Of a stretch of DNA of 64,000 bases, positions 33,961 through 45,397 are shown piece by piece. The position numbers and the translations under genes were made by a program. Positions within the stretch are counted from its first letter, which is position 1, and each line of letters begins with the position of its first letter. Below the pieces are notes generated by a model. It did no database searches. It was not told where the DNA came from and saw only the letters and a list, made by a program, of their open reading frames with translations. Origin of the DNA: Eutreptiella sp. 'Long Island Sound 2002' (Eukaryota; Euglenozoa; Euglenophyceae; Eutreptiales; Eutreptiaceae); contig OZ038385.1 in assembly GCA_964036045.1 (NCBI GenBank), positions 57,029,919-57,093,918 on the forward strand, in the 5' to 3' direction.

Positions 33961-34019
33961 AACACTTTTGATCCCCGCTTAGTGTGTTATGCACGTGACT
34001 GTTTGCCCCAATTTTTGCT

Positions 34020-34520
34020 AAAACGTTTGCAATGATGCTATTTTTTGTGCCTACCCCCTCTCCTCCCTTGTTTTTAGCTACCTCTTTTTGTGTTGGCAAC
34101 TAGCTTCCGCTTCACCGCAATCCCATCAATGTTTGTTGACTACTTTGTAGTGATACTATTTTTTCTGCACCTTTGCACTTTTTGACTATCTCTTTTTGTG
34201 TTGGCAAGTGGCGTACGCTTCACTGCAAATCCATCTTTGTTTGCTGAATCCTTGGTAATGATACTATTATTTAAGCCCCCCCCGCCCTTTTTGGCTACCT
34301 CTTTCTGTGTTAGCAAGTGGCATTCGCTTCACCGCGATCCGATCCATGTTTGCTCAATAGATTGTAATGATACTATTTTTTGCCCCCCCCCCCCCCCAAT
34401 TTCACTCATGGCCACCTTTTTTTGCGTTAGCAAGTGGCGCTTGCTTCACCGCAATCCCATCTTTGATTGCCGCATAGTTTTCAGTGATAGCAATCCTTTT
34501 TTGTGCTGGGGTGCCCCAAG
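34020..34520 (+). repeat. Diverged ~110-bp tandem repeat, four to five copies
   Basis: Blocks of TGATACTATTTTTT, a poly-C stretch of variable length, CTCTTTTTGTGTTGGCAAG and CTTCACCGCAATCCCATC recur at about 34030, 34147, 34256, 34365 and (partial) 34490. Similar CTTCACC..ATCCC words occur singly at 45.67 and 51.97 kb. Noncoding. Confidence 0.8.
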
Positions 34521-35388
34521 CTGCCTCCCCCTCTACGTTAGAGGGCGGGGGTAAAACCCGAGAGGCAAGGCAAAACGACGGCACCCGTGCTCTGTTAGTC
34601 AGTGGCCTTGTTCGCAAATGCCAACAGGAATCACCTCCACATAGCGCATGGAGGGGGCTATTACCCACACTGAGGGCCCCAAATACTCGTTGTGTGGGCA
34701 TTGTTGACTATCCGGCTATGGCAAGGAGCTAAGGTGAAAAGTTGTCCTCTGACTTCGGAGTGACCACCCGACTTTGTTGCCACGGCTTGTTGGTTGATAA
34801 TGAATGATTCTTGAAGGTAACACCTTCCAAAGCAAGCGACTGCGCCGCTTAACACGTTGTAGGCAATTGCGATGGTAGGTGTGCAATTCCGCGACAAGTG
34901 CAAGCAATGTGCTGTTTGGTGCTAATAGTGTTAGATCTAGCTGGTTTGAACTCAGACTTCGCTACGCACTGCTGGATAAACCCCAACCCAAAGGCGTCCA
35001 CATGGATTGCCGAGGAAATTCCGTTCATGGCGGATCATTTGGGGGTGAGTTTCGACAGCTTTTTTGGCCCACTGCTTGTGCAATCCCTTTGTGATCTTGT
35101 GTCTCAGGTTGGACACGGCCGACCCACGGCAGGGAATCTGCTTTTTGTATGAATCAATGGAATGCAAATGATGGACGTCATTGTATTCTTGCATTTCACA
35201 GCCTAAAAACGAGAACAAGGTCCAAGCAATCGTTAGTCTTTTAAGGAGATGCATTTGAAAGCATGTTTCGAGCACGACTAGTGCAATGTATGTGCAAGTC
35301 AGTTTTCGTATTTTTCATGCAATAGTGCTTGCAAAACGATATACCCCGGAAGAATGGCTTCCATTTTTAGGAATCGTTTATTGATGGT
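34521..35388. other. No convincing gene
   Basis: Only short overlapping ORFs of 60-107 codons occur on both strands, with no recognisable motif. Confidence 0.5.
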
Positions 35389-35688
35389 ATGAATCTCATC
35401 AAGCAAAAGTGCGCGAATAGGGACCCGTGGAGCAAGACAATGGCACAAAGCGCGTTTGAATTGTTGAAGACTTGCTTGTGTAAGATGGTGTCCATGGAAA
35501 ATTTGATGATTGATGCTCAAAACCATGGCTACAATTGGTCTCAGGAATTGGCAGAACGTGGCAACATGGATGACATTGGAATTCGAGAAAACAAAGTGAC
35601 AGAGCAAGCAATGAGCACGAGACGCATGCCAACAAGCAAAGAGTGGATCAATGCACCAAGACGGTCGTTGCGGCTAAGCAATTTCTAA
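35389..35688 (+). CDS. Hypothetical 99-codon protein
   Basis: ATG-initiated frame with a natural composition: MNLIKQKCANRDPWSKTMAQ, then ELLKTCLCKMVSMENLMIDA, and a basic C-terminus (TSKEWINAPRRSLRLSNF). The hydrophilic, helix-prone sequence has no domain I recognise. It stands alone between repeat regions and may be an exon or a gene remnant. The minus-strand ORFs over it are shadows. Confidence 0.3.
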   Translation: MNLIKQKCANRDPWSKTMAQSAFELLKTCLCKMVSMENLMIDAQNHGYNWSQELAERGNMDDIGIRENKVTEQAMSTRRMPTSKEWINAPRRSLRLSNF

Positions 35689-38668
35689 TGTCACGCACAC
35701 ATACGACACATACATTGCCGATGCAAGTGTCTACCATGTGGCAAATGAACGTGCAAATAATAAAAGACCAAGAATCATTGATGAATTTGACATGCAATGT
35801 TGTGAAAATCAGTGTACATTTAAGCACTTCGACACACTGAGGGACAACAACAGATAGCCAATGACAAAAGGGTGCGCCTACCTCAAGTTGTCACCGCTTA
35901 GGTATGCCGCACACATTAGGTTGCACCCTGAGCCTAGGGACCACCGAGGCCTCCGCCGCTGAGGCAAGGGGGCCTCGTTCGCTTAGGGACCACCAAGGCC
36001 CCCTCCGCTAAGGCGAGGGGGCCTCCCCCGCTTCAGGACCATCGAGGCCCCCTCCGCTGAGGCGAGGGGGCCTCTTTCGCTTTGGGACCACCGAGGCCCC
36101 CTCCGCAGAAGCGAGGGGGCCTCTTTCGCTTTGGGAGCACCGAGGCCCCCGCCGCTGAGGCAAGGGGGCTCCTTGCTCTTTGGGACCACCGAGGCCCCCT
36201 CCGCTGAGGCGAGGGGGCCTCTTTCGCTTTGGGACCACCGAGGCCCCCGCCGCTGAGGCGAGGGGGCCTCTTTCGCTTTGGGACCACCGAGGCCCCCTCC
36301 GCAGAAGCGAGGGGGCCTCTTTCGCTTTGGGAGCACCGAGGCCCCCGCCGCTGAGGCGAGGGGGCTCCTTGCTCTTTGGGACCACCGAGGCCCCCGCCGC
36401 TGAGGCGAGGGGGCCTCCTTCGCTTGAGGACCACCGAGGCCCCCTCCGCTGAGGCGAGGGGGCCTCTTTCGCTTTGGGACCACCGAGGCCTCCGCCGCTG
36501 AGGCAAGGGGGCCTTCTTGGCTTTGGGACCACCGAGGGCCCCGCCGCTGAGGCGAGAGGGCGCCTTGCTCTTTGGGATCACCGAGGCCCCCGCCGCTGAG
36601 GCGAGGGGGCTCCTTGCTCTTTGGGATCACCGAAGCCCCCGCCGGTGAGGTGAGGGGGCGTCTTTCGCTTTGGGATCACCGAGGCCCCCGCCGCTGAGGC
36701 GAGGGGGCCTCCTTCGCTTTGGGACCACCGAGGCCCCCTCCGCTGAGGCGAGGGGGCCTCTTTCGCTTTGGGACCACCGAGGCCTCCGCCGCTGAGGCGA
36801 GGGGGCCTTCTTGGCTTTGGGACCACCGAGCCCCCCGCCGCTGAGGCGAGAGGGCGCCTTGCTCTTTGGGATCACCGAGGCCCCCGCCGCTGAGGCGAGG
36901 GGGCTCCTGCTCTTTGGGATCACCGAGGCCCCCGCCGATGAGGTGAGGGGGCCTCTTTCGCTTTGGGATCACCGAGGCCCCCGCCGCTAAGGCGAGGGGG
37001 CCTCTTTCGCTTTGGGATCATCGAGGCCCCCGCCGCTGAGACGGGGGGGCCTAGTTCGCTTGGGATCACCGAGGCACCCGCCGCTGGGGCGAAGGGGCTT
37101 CCTTTGCCTTCGGATCACTGAGGCCCCCGCCGCTGAGGCGATGGGGCCTCTTTCGCTTTTGGATCACCGAGGCCCCCGCCGCTGAGGCGAGGGGGCCTCC
37201 TTCGCTGTGGGACCACCGAGGCCCCCGCCGCTGAGGCGAGGGGTCCTTCTTGGCTTTGGGACCACCGAGGCCCCCGCCGCTGAGGCGAGGGGGCCTCCTT
37301 CGCTTTGGAACCACCGAGGCCCCCGCCGCTGAGGCGATGGGGCCTCTTTCGCTTTGGGAGCACCGAGGCCCTCTCCGCTGAGGCGAGGGGGCCTCCTTCG
37401 CTTTGGGACCACCGGGGCCCCCGCCGCTGAGGCGAGGGGGCCTCTTTCGCTTTCGGACCACCGGGGCCCCCGCCGCTGAGGCGAGGGGGCCTTCTTGGCT
37501 TTGGGACCGCCGAGGCCCCCGCCGCTGAGGCGAGGGGGCCTCCTTAGCTTTGGGACCCCCGAGGCCTCCGCCGCTGAGGCGAGGGGGCCTTCTTGGCTTT
37601 GGGACCACCGAGCCCCCCGCCGCTGAGGCGAGAGGGCGCCTTGCTCTTTGGGATCACCGGGGCCCCCGCCGCTGAGGCGAGGGGGCTCCTGCTCTTTGGG
37701 ATCACCGAGGCCCCCGCCGCTGAGGCGATGGGGCCTCTTTCGCTTTTGGATCACCGAGGCCCCCGCCGCTGAGGCGAGGGGGCCTCCTTCGCCGTGGGAC
37801 CACCGAGGCCCCCGCCGCTGAGGCGAGGGGTCCTTCTTGGCTTTGGGACCACCGAGGCCCCCGCCGCTGAGGCGAGGAGGCCTCCTTCGCTTTGGAACCA
37901 CCGAGGCCCCCGCCGCTGAGGCGATGGGGCCTCTTTCGCTTTGGGAGCACCGAGGCCCTCTCCGCTGAGGCGAGGGGGCCTCCTTCGCTTTGGGACCACC
38001 GAGGCCCCCGCCGCTGAGGCGAGGGGTCCTTCTTGGCTTTGGGACCACCGAGGCCCCCACCGCTGAGGCGAGGGGGCGTCCTTCCCTTTGGGACCACCGA
38101 GGCCCCCGCCGCTGAGGCGAGGGGGCCTCTTTCGCTTTCGGACCACCGGGGCCCCCGCCGCTGAGGCGAGGGGGCCTTCTTGGCTTTGGGACCGCCGAGG
38201 CCCCCGCCGCTGAGGCGAGGGGGCCTCCTTCGCTTTGGGACCCCCGAGGCCCCCACCGCTGAGGCGAGGGGACCTCTTTCGCTTTCGGACCACCGGGGCC
38301 CCCGCCGCTGAGGCGAGGGGGCCTTCTTGGCTTTGGGACCGCCGAGGCCCCCGCCGCTGAGGCGAGGGGGCCTCCTTCGCTTTCGGACCACCGGGGCCCC
38401 CGCCGCTGAGGCGAGGGGGCCTTCTTGGCTTTGGGACCGCCGAGGCCCCCGCCGCTGAGGCGAGGGGGCCTCCTTCGCTTTGGGACCACCGGGGCCCCCG
38501 CCGCTGAGGCGAGGGGGCCTTCTTGGCTTTGGGACCGCCGAGGCCCCCGCCGCTGAGGCGAGGGGGCCTCCTTTGCTTTGGGAGCACCGAGGCCCCCGCC
38601 GCTGAGGCGAGGGGGCCTCCGCCGATTTAGAACCACCGAGGCCCCCGCCGCTGAGGCCAGGGGGCTCC

Positions 38669-41600
38669 TTGCTCTTTGGGATCACCGAGGCCCCCTCCGA
38701 TGAGGTGAGGGGGCCTCTTTCGCTTTGGGATCACCGAGGCCCCCGCCGCTTAGGCGAGGGGGCCTCCGCCGCTTTGGGACCACCGAGGCCCCCGCCGCTG
38801 AGGCGAGGGGGCCCCTTGCTCTTTGGGATCACCGAGGCCCCCGCCGCTGAGGCGAGGGGGCCTCTTTCGCTTTGGGATCACCGAGGCCCCCGCCGCTGAG
38901 ACGGGGGGGCCTATTTCGCTTGGGATCACCGAGGCCCCCGCCGCTGGAGTGAGGGGGCCTCCTTTGCCTTGGCATCACCAAGGCCCCCGCCGCTGAGGCG
39001 ATGGGGCCTCTTTCTCTTTCGGACCACCGAGGCCCCCGCCGCTGAGGCGAGGGGGCCTTCTTCGCCGTGGGACCACCGAGGCCCCCTCCGCTGAGGCGAG
39101 GGGGCCTCCTCCACTTTGGGACCTTCGAGGCCCCCTCCACCGAGGCGAGGGGGCCTCCTTCGCTTTGGGATCACCGAGGCCCCCTCCGCTGAGGCAAGGG
39201 GGCCTCTTTCGCTTTGGGATCAACGAGGCCCCCGCCGCTGAGGCGAGGGGGCCTCTTTCGCTTTGGGCCCACGGAGGCCCCCTCCGCCGAGGCGAGGGGG
39301 CCTCCCCCGCTATGGGACCATCGAGGCCCCCTCCGCCGAGGCGAGGGGGCCTCCTCCGCTTTGGGACCACCGAGGCCCCGCCGCTGAGGCGAGGGGGCCT
39401 CTTTCGCTTTTGGATCACCGAGGCCCCCGCCGCTGAGGTGAGGGGGCCTCCTTCGCTGTGGGACCACTGAGGCCCCCGCCGCTGAGGCGAGGGGTCCTTC
39501 TTGGCTTTGGGACCACCGAGGCCCCCGCCGCTGAGGCGAGGGGGCCTCCTTCGCTTTGGACCCACCGAGGCCCCCGCCGCTGAGGCGATGGGGCCTCTTT
39601 CGCTTTGGGAGCACCGAGGCCCTCTCCGCTGAGGCGAGGGGGCCTCCTTCGCTTTGGGACCACCGAGGCCCCCGCCGCTGAGGCGAGGGGTCCTTCTTGG
39701 CTTTGGGACCACCGAGGCCCCCACCGCTGAGGCGAGGGGGCGTCCTTCGCTTTGGGACCACCGAGGCCCCCGCCGCTGAGGCGAGGGGGCCTCCTTCGCT
39801 TTGGGACCACCGGGGCCCCCGCCGCTGAGGCGAGGGGGCCTCTTTCGCTTTCGAACCACCGGGGCCCCCGCCGCTGAGGCGAGGGGGCCTTCTTGGCTTT
39901 GGGACCGCCGAGGCCCCCGCCGCTGAGGCGAGGGGGCCTCCTTCGCTTTGGGACCACCGAGGCCCCCACCGCTGAGGCGAGGGGGCCTCCTTCGCTTTGG
40001 GACCACCGAGGCCCCCACCGCTGAGGCGAGGGGGCCTCTTTCGCTTTCGGACCACCGGGGCCCCTGTCGCTGAGGCGAGGGGGCCTTCTTGGCTTTGGGA
40101 CCGCCGAGGCCCCCGCCGCTGAGGCGAGGGGGCCTCCTTCGCTTTGGGACCACCGAGGCCCTTGCCGTTGTGGCGAGGGGGCCTCTTTCGCTTTGGGAGC
40201 ACCGAGGCCCCCGCCGCTGAGGCGAGGGGGCCTCCGCCGATTTAGAACCACCGAGGCCCCCGACGCTGAGGCCAGGGGGCTCCTTGCTCTTTGGGATCAC
40301 CGAGGCCCCCGCCGATGAGGTGAGGGGGCCTCTTTCGCTTTGGGATCACCGAGGCCCCCGCCGCTTAGGCGAGGGGGCCTCCGCCGCTTTGGGACCACCG
40401 AGGCCCCCGCCGCTGAGGCGAGGGGGCCCCTTGCTCTTTGGGATCACCGAGGCCCCCGCCGCTGAGGCGAGGGGGCCTCTTTCGCTTTGGGATCACCGAG
40501 GCCCCCGCCGCTGAGACGGGGGGGCCTATTTCGCTTGGGATCACCGAGCCCCCCGCCGCTCGAGTGAGGGGGCCTCCTTTGCCTTGGCATCACCAAGGCC
40601 CCCGCCGCTGAGGCGATGGGGCCTCTTTCTCTTTCGGACCACCGAGGCCCCCGCCGCTGAGGCGATGGGGCCTTCTTCGCTGTGGGACCACCGAGGCCCC
40701 CTCCGCTGAGGCGAGGGGGCCTCCTCCGCTTTGGGACCATCGAGGCCCCCTCCGCCGAGGCGAGGGGGCCTCCTTCGCTTTGGGATCACCGAGGCCCCCT
40801 CCGCTGAGGCGAGGGGGCCTCTTTCGCTTTGGGATCAACGAGGCCCCCGCCGCTGAGGCGAGGGGGCCTCTTTCGCTTTGGGATCAAGGAGGCCCCCTCC
40901 GCCGAGGCGAGGGGGCCTCCCCCGCTATGGGACCATCGAGGCCGCCTCCGCCGAGGCGAGGGGGCCTCCTCCGCTTTGGGACCACCGAGGCCCCCGCCGC
41001 TGAGGCGAGGGGTCCTTCTTGGCTTTGGGACCACCGAGGCCCCCGCCGCTGAGGCGAGGGGGCCTCTTTCGCTTTGGAACCACTGAGGCCCCCGCCGCTG
41101 AGGCGATGGGGCCTCTTTCGCTTTGGGAGCACCGAGGCCCTCTCCGCTGAGGCGAGGGGGCCTCCTTCGCTTTGGGACCACCGAGGCCCCCGCCGCTGAG
41201 GCGAGGGGTCCTTCTTGGCTTTGGGACCACCGAGGCCCCCACCGCTGAGGCGAGGGGGCGTCCTTCGCTTTGGGACCACCGAGGCCCCCGCCGCTGAGGC
41301 GAGGGGGCCTCCTTCGCTTTGGGACCACCGGGGCCCCCGCCGCTGAGGCGAGGGGGCCTCTTTCGCTTTGGGACCACCGAGGCCCCCACCGCTGAGGCGA
41401 GGGGGCCTTCTTGGCTTTGGGACCGCCGAGGCCCCCGCCGCTGAGGCGAGGGGGCCTCCTTCGCTTTGGGACCACCGAGGCCGCCACCGCTGAGGCGAGG
41501 GGGCCTCTTTCGCTTTCGGACCACCGGGGCCCCCGCCGCTGAGGCGAGGGGGCCTTCTTGGCTTTGGGACCGCCGAGGCCCCCGCCGCTGAGGCGAGGGG

Positions 41601-41990
41601 GCCTCCTTCGCTTTGGGACCACCGAGGCCCCTGCCGCTGTGGCGAGGGGGCCTCTTTCGCTTTGGGATCACCGAGGCCCCCGCCGCTGAGGCGAGGGGGC
41701 CTCCGCCGATTTAGAACCACCGAGGCCCCCGCCGCTGAGGCCAGGGGGCTCCTTGCTCGTTGGGATCACCGAGGCCCCCGCCGAGGAGGTGAGGGGGCCT
41801 CTTTCACTTTGGGATCACCGAGGCCCCCGCCGCTTAGGCGAGGGGGCCTCTGCCGCTTTGGGACCACCGAGGCCCCCGCCGCTGAGGCGAGGGGGCCCCT
41901 TGCTCTTTGGGACCACCGAGGCCCCGCCGCTGAGGCGAGGGGGCCTCTTTCGCTTTGGGATCACCGAGGCCCCCGCCGCTGAGACGGGGG
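38669..41990. repeat. Higher-order repeat blocks of ~1.5-1.6 kb inside the 49-bp array
   Basis: Landmark units with CTCCTTGCTCTTTGGGATC, followed by a unit containing GATGAGGTGAGG, occur at about 38.67, 40.28 and 41.75 kb with near-identical neighbours. The spacings are 1615 and about 1469 bp, close to 33 and 30 units. The shared order of variant units over hundreds of bases shows that whole blocks, not single units, were duplicated. Confidence 0.8.
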
Positions 41991-42046
41991 GGCCTATTTC
42001 GCTTGGGATCACCGAGGCCCCCGCCGCTGGAGTGAGGGGCTTGGCA

Positions 42047-43813
42047 TCACCAAGGCCCCCGCCGCTGAGGCGATGGGGCCTCTTTCTCTTTCGGACCACC
42101 GAGGCCCCCGCCGCTGAGGCGATGGGGCCTCCTTCGCTGTGGGACCACCGAGGCCCCCTCCGCTGAGGCGAGGGGGCCTCCTCCGCTTTGGGACCATCGA
42201 GGCCCCCTCCACCGAGGCGAGGGGGCCTCCTTCGCTTTGGGATCACCGAGGCCCCCGCCGCTGAGGCGAGGGGGCCTCCGCCGCTTTGGGACCATCGAGG
42301 CCCCCTCCGCGGAGGCGAGGGGGCCTCCTCCGCTTTGGGACCACCGAGGCCCCCTCCGCTGAGGCAAGGGGGCCTCTTTCGCTTTGGGATCAACGAGGCC
42401 CCCGCCGCTGAGGCGAGGGGGCCTCTTTTGCTTTGGGATCACCGAGGCCCCCTCCGCCGAGGCGAGGGGGCCTCCCCCGCTATGGGACCATCGAGGCCCC
42501 CTCCGCCGAGGCGAGGGGGCCTCCTCCGCTTTGGGACCACCGAGGCCCCCGCCGCTGAGGCGAGGGGACCTTCTTGGCTTTGGGACCACCGAGGCCCCCT
42601 CCGCTGAGGCGAGGGGGCCTCCTCCGCTTTGGGACCATCGAGGCGCCCTCCGCTGAGGCGAGGGGGCCTCCTTCGCTTTCGGATCACCGAGGCCCCCGCC
42701 GCTGAGGCGAGGGGGCCTCCTCCGGTTTTTGACCACCGAGGCCCCCACCGCTGAGGCGAGGGGGCCTCCTTCGCTTTGGGACCACCGAGGCCCCCGCCGC
42801 TGAGACGAGGGGGCCTCTTTCGCTTTGGGAGCACCGAGGCCCCCGCCGCTGAGACGGGGGGGCCTATTTCGCTTGGGATCACCGAGGCCCCCGCCGCTGG
42901 AGTGAGGGGGCCTCCTTTGCCTTGGCATCACCAAGGCCCCCGCCGCTGAGGCGATGGGGCCTCTTTCTCTTTGGGACCACCGAGGCCCCTGCCGCTGAGG
43001 CGAGGGGGCCTCCTTCGCTGTGGGACCACCGAGGCCCCCTCCGCTGAGGCGAGGGGGCCTCCTCCGCTTTGGGACCATCGAGGCCCCCTCCGCCGAGGCG
43101 AGGGGGCCTCCTTCGCTTTGGGACCACCGAGGCCCCCTCCGCTGAGGCGAGGGGGCCTCTTTTGCTTTGGGATCAACGAGGCCCCCGCCGCTGAGGCGAG
43201 GGGACCTTCTTGGCTTTGGGACCACCGAGGCCCCCTCCGCTGAGGCGAGGGGGCCTCCTCCGCTTTGGGACCATCGAGGCGCCCTCCGCCGAGGCGAGGG
43301 GGCCTCTTTCGCTTTGGGATCACCGAGGCCCCCTCCGCCGAGGCGAGGGGGCCTCCTCCGGTTTTTGACCACCGAGGCCCCCACCGCTGAGGCGAGGGGG
43401 CCTCCTTCGCTTTGGGACCACCGAGGCCCCCGCCGCTGAGACGAGGGGGCCTCTTTCGCTTTGGGAGCACCGAGGCCCTCGCCGCTGAGGCGAGGGGGCC
43501 TCTTTCGCTTTGGGACCACCGAGGCCCCCGCCGCTGAGGCGAGGGGGCCTCTTTCGCTTTGGAACCACCGAGGCCCCCACCGCTGAGGCGAGGGGGCCTC
43601 TTTCGCTTTGGGACCACCGAGGCCCCCGCCGCTAAGGCGAGGGGGCCTCTTTCGCTTTGGGACCACCGGGGCCCTCGCCGCTGAGGCGCGGGGGCCTCCT
43701 TCGCTTTGGGACCACCGAGGCCCCCGCCGCTGAGGCGAGGGGGCCTCCGCCGATTCAGAACCACCAAGGCCCCCGCCGCTGAGGCCAGGGGGCTCCTTGC
43801 TCTTTGGGATCAC
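42047..43813 (-). CDS. Longest open frame across the 49-bp array (588 codons), doubtful
   Basis: Because the minus strand of the unit lacks stops and 49 is not a multiple of three, any frame cycles through three 49-base phases and gives a 49-residue peptide repeat. That peptide includes KAKEAPSPQRRGPRWSQSE and GPLASAAGASVVPKRKRPPR. The result is a basic, Pro/Gly/Ser-rich sequence. All three minus frames give long ORFs (others: 37164-38636, 38975-40300), so openness is a property of the repeat rather than evidence of selection. No promoter, signal or unique domain was seen. Confidence 0.12.
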   Translation of the reverse strand: MIPKSKEPPGLSGGGLGGSESAEAPSPQRRGPRWSQSEGGPRASAARAPVVPKRKRPPRLSGGGLGGPKAKEAPSPQRWGPRWFQSERGPLASAAGASVVPKRKRPPRLSGEGLGAPKAKEAPSSQRRGPRWSQSEGGPLASAVGASVVKNRRRPPRLGGGGLGDPKAKEAPSPRRRAPRWSQSGGGPLASAEGASVVPKPRRSPRLSGGGLVDPKAKEAPSPQRRGPRWSQSEGGPLASAEGASMVPKRRRPPRLSGGGLGGPTAKEAPSPQRQGPRWSQRERGPIASAAGALVMPRQRRPPHSSGGGLGDPKRNRPPRLSGGGLGAPKAKEAPSSQRRGPRWSQSEGGPLASAVGASVVKNRRRPPRLSGGGLGDPKAKEAPSPQRRAPRWSQSGGGPLASAEGASVVPKPRRSPRLSGGGLGGPKAEEAPSPRRRGPRWSHSGGGPLASAEGASVIPKQKRPPRLSGGGLVDPKAKEAPLPQRRGPRWSQSGGGPLASAEGASMVPKRRRPPRLSGGGLGDPKAKEAPSPRWRGPRWSQSGGGPLASAEGASVVPQRRRPHRLSGGGLGGPKEKEAPSPQRRGPW

Positions 43814-44480
43814 CGAGGCCCCCGCCGATGAGGTGAGGGGGCCTCTTTCGCTTTGGGATCACCGAGGCCCCCGCCGCTGAGGCGAGGGGGCCTCTGCCGC
43901 TTTGGGACCACCGAGGCCCCCGCTGCTGAGGCGAGGGAGCCCCTTGCTCTTTGGGATCACCGAGGCCCCCGCCGCTGAGGCGAGGGGGCCTCCTTCGCTT
44001 TGGGACCACCGAGGCCCCCGCCGCTGAGACGAGGGGGCCTCTTTCGCTTTGGGAGCACCGAGGCCCTCGCCGCTGAGGCGAGGGGGCCTCTTTCGCTTTG
44101 GGACCACCGAGGCCCCCGCCGCTGAGGCGAGGGGGCCTCTTTCGCTTTGGAACCACCGAGGCCCCCACCGCTGAGGCGAGGGGGCCTCTTTCGCTTTGGG
44201 ACCACCGAGGCCCCCGCCGCTAAGGCGAGGGGGCCTCTTTCGCTTTGGGACCACCGGGGCCCTCGCCGCTGAGGCGCGGGGGCCTCCTTCGCTTTGGGAC
44301 CACCGAGGCCCCCGCCGCTGAGGCGAGGGGGCCTCCGCCGATTCAGAACCACCAAGGCCCCCGCCGCTGAGGCCAGGGGGCTCCTTGCTCTTTGGGATCA
44401 CCGAGGCCCCCGCCGATGAGGTGAGGGGGCCTCTTTCGCTTTGGGATCACCGAGGCCCCCGCCGCTGAGGCGAGGGGGCC
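43400..44480. repeat. Recent 588-bp (12-unit) duplication in the 49-bp array
   Basis: The series of variant units from about 43.4 to 43.95 kb is repeated 588 bp downstream almost without change. This includes the private variants GGCGCGGGGG, GATTCAGAACCACC and GCTGCTGAGGCGAGGGAGCC. 588 is exactly 12 x 49, so this is probably the youngest event in the array. Confidence 0.85.
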
Positions 44481-45397
44481 TCTGCCGCTTTGGGACCACC
44501 GAGGCCCCCGCTGCTGAGGCGAGGGAGCCCCTTGCTCTTTGGGATCACCGAGGCCCCCGCCGCTGAGGCGAGGGGGGCTCTTTCGCTTTGGGATCATCGA
44601 GGCCCCCTCCGCTGAGGCGAGGGGGCCTCTTTCGCTTTGGGACCACCGAGGCCCCACCGCTGAGGCGAGGGGGCCTCTTTCGCTTTGGGACCACCGAGGC
44701 CCCCGCCGCTGAGGCCAGGGGGCCTCTTTCGCTTTGGGACCACCGGGGCCCCCGCCGCTGAGGCGCGGGGGCCTCCTTCGCTTTGGGACCACCGAGGCCC
44801 CCGCCGCTGAGGCGAGGGGGCCTCCGCCGATTCAGAACCACCGAGGCCCCCGCCGCTGAGGCGAGGGGGCTCCTTGCTCTTTGGGATCACCGAGGCCCCC
44901 GCCGATGAGGTGAGGGGGCCTCTTTCGCTTTGGAATCACCGAGGCCCCCGCCGCTGAGGCGAGGGGGCCTCTGCCGCTTTGGGACCACCGAGGCCCCCGC
45001 CGCTGAGGCGAGGGGGCCCCTTGCTCTTTGGGATCAACGAGGCCCCCGCCGCTGAGGCGAGGGGGCCTCTTTCGCTTTGGGACCACCGAGGCCCCCGCCG
45101 CTGAGACGGGGGGGCCTATTTCGCTTGGGATCACCGAGCCCCCCGCCGCTGAGACGGGGGGGCCTATTTCGCTTTGGGAGCACCGAGGCCATCTCCGCTG
45201 AGGCGAGGGGGCCTCCTTTGCCTTGGCATCACCAAGGCCCCCGCCGCTGAGGCGAGGGGGCTTCTTTCTCTTTCGGACCACCGAGGCCCCCGCCGCTGAG
45301 GTGATGGGGCCTTCTTCGCTGTGGGACCACCGAGGCCCCCTCCGCTGAGGCGAGGGGGCCTCCTCCGCTTTGGGACCATCGAGGCCCCCTCCGCTGA

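Larger units (their letters stand above)
35941..45397. repeat. Minisatellite array, 49-bp hairpin unit, about 193 copies
   Basis: The unit is 49 bp. A 31-bp core starts GAGGCCCCC, has GCC..GGC around GCTGA in the middle, and ends GGGGGCCTC, so the 9-base arms pair perfectly and the GCC/GGC words can extend the stem. An 18-base linker follows (TTTCGCTTTGGGACCACC or variants with CTTGCTCTTTGGGATC, TTCTTGGCTTTGGGACC). Changes in the linker are frequent, while the arms are mostly kept. The consensus has no stop codon in any minus-strand frame and one TGA on the plus strand. Edges are sharp: unrelated sequence lies before 35930 and after CTCCGCTGACGC at 45390-45399. Confidence 0.97.

Noticed and set aside
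35941-45397. CRISPR array
   Set aside because: The spacing is regular, but the 18-base linkers repeat among a few variants rather than being unique spacers. No cas-like genes are present and the context is eukaryotic.
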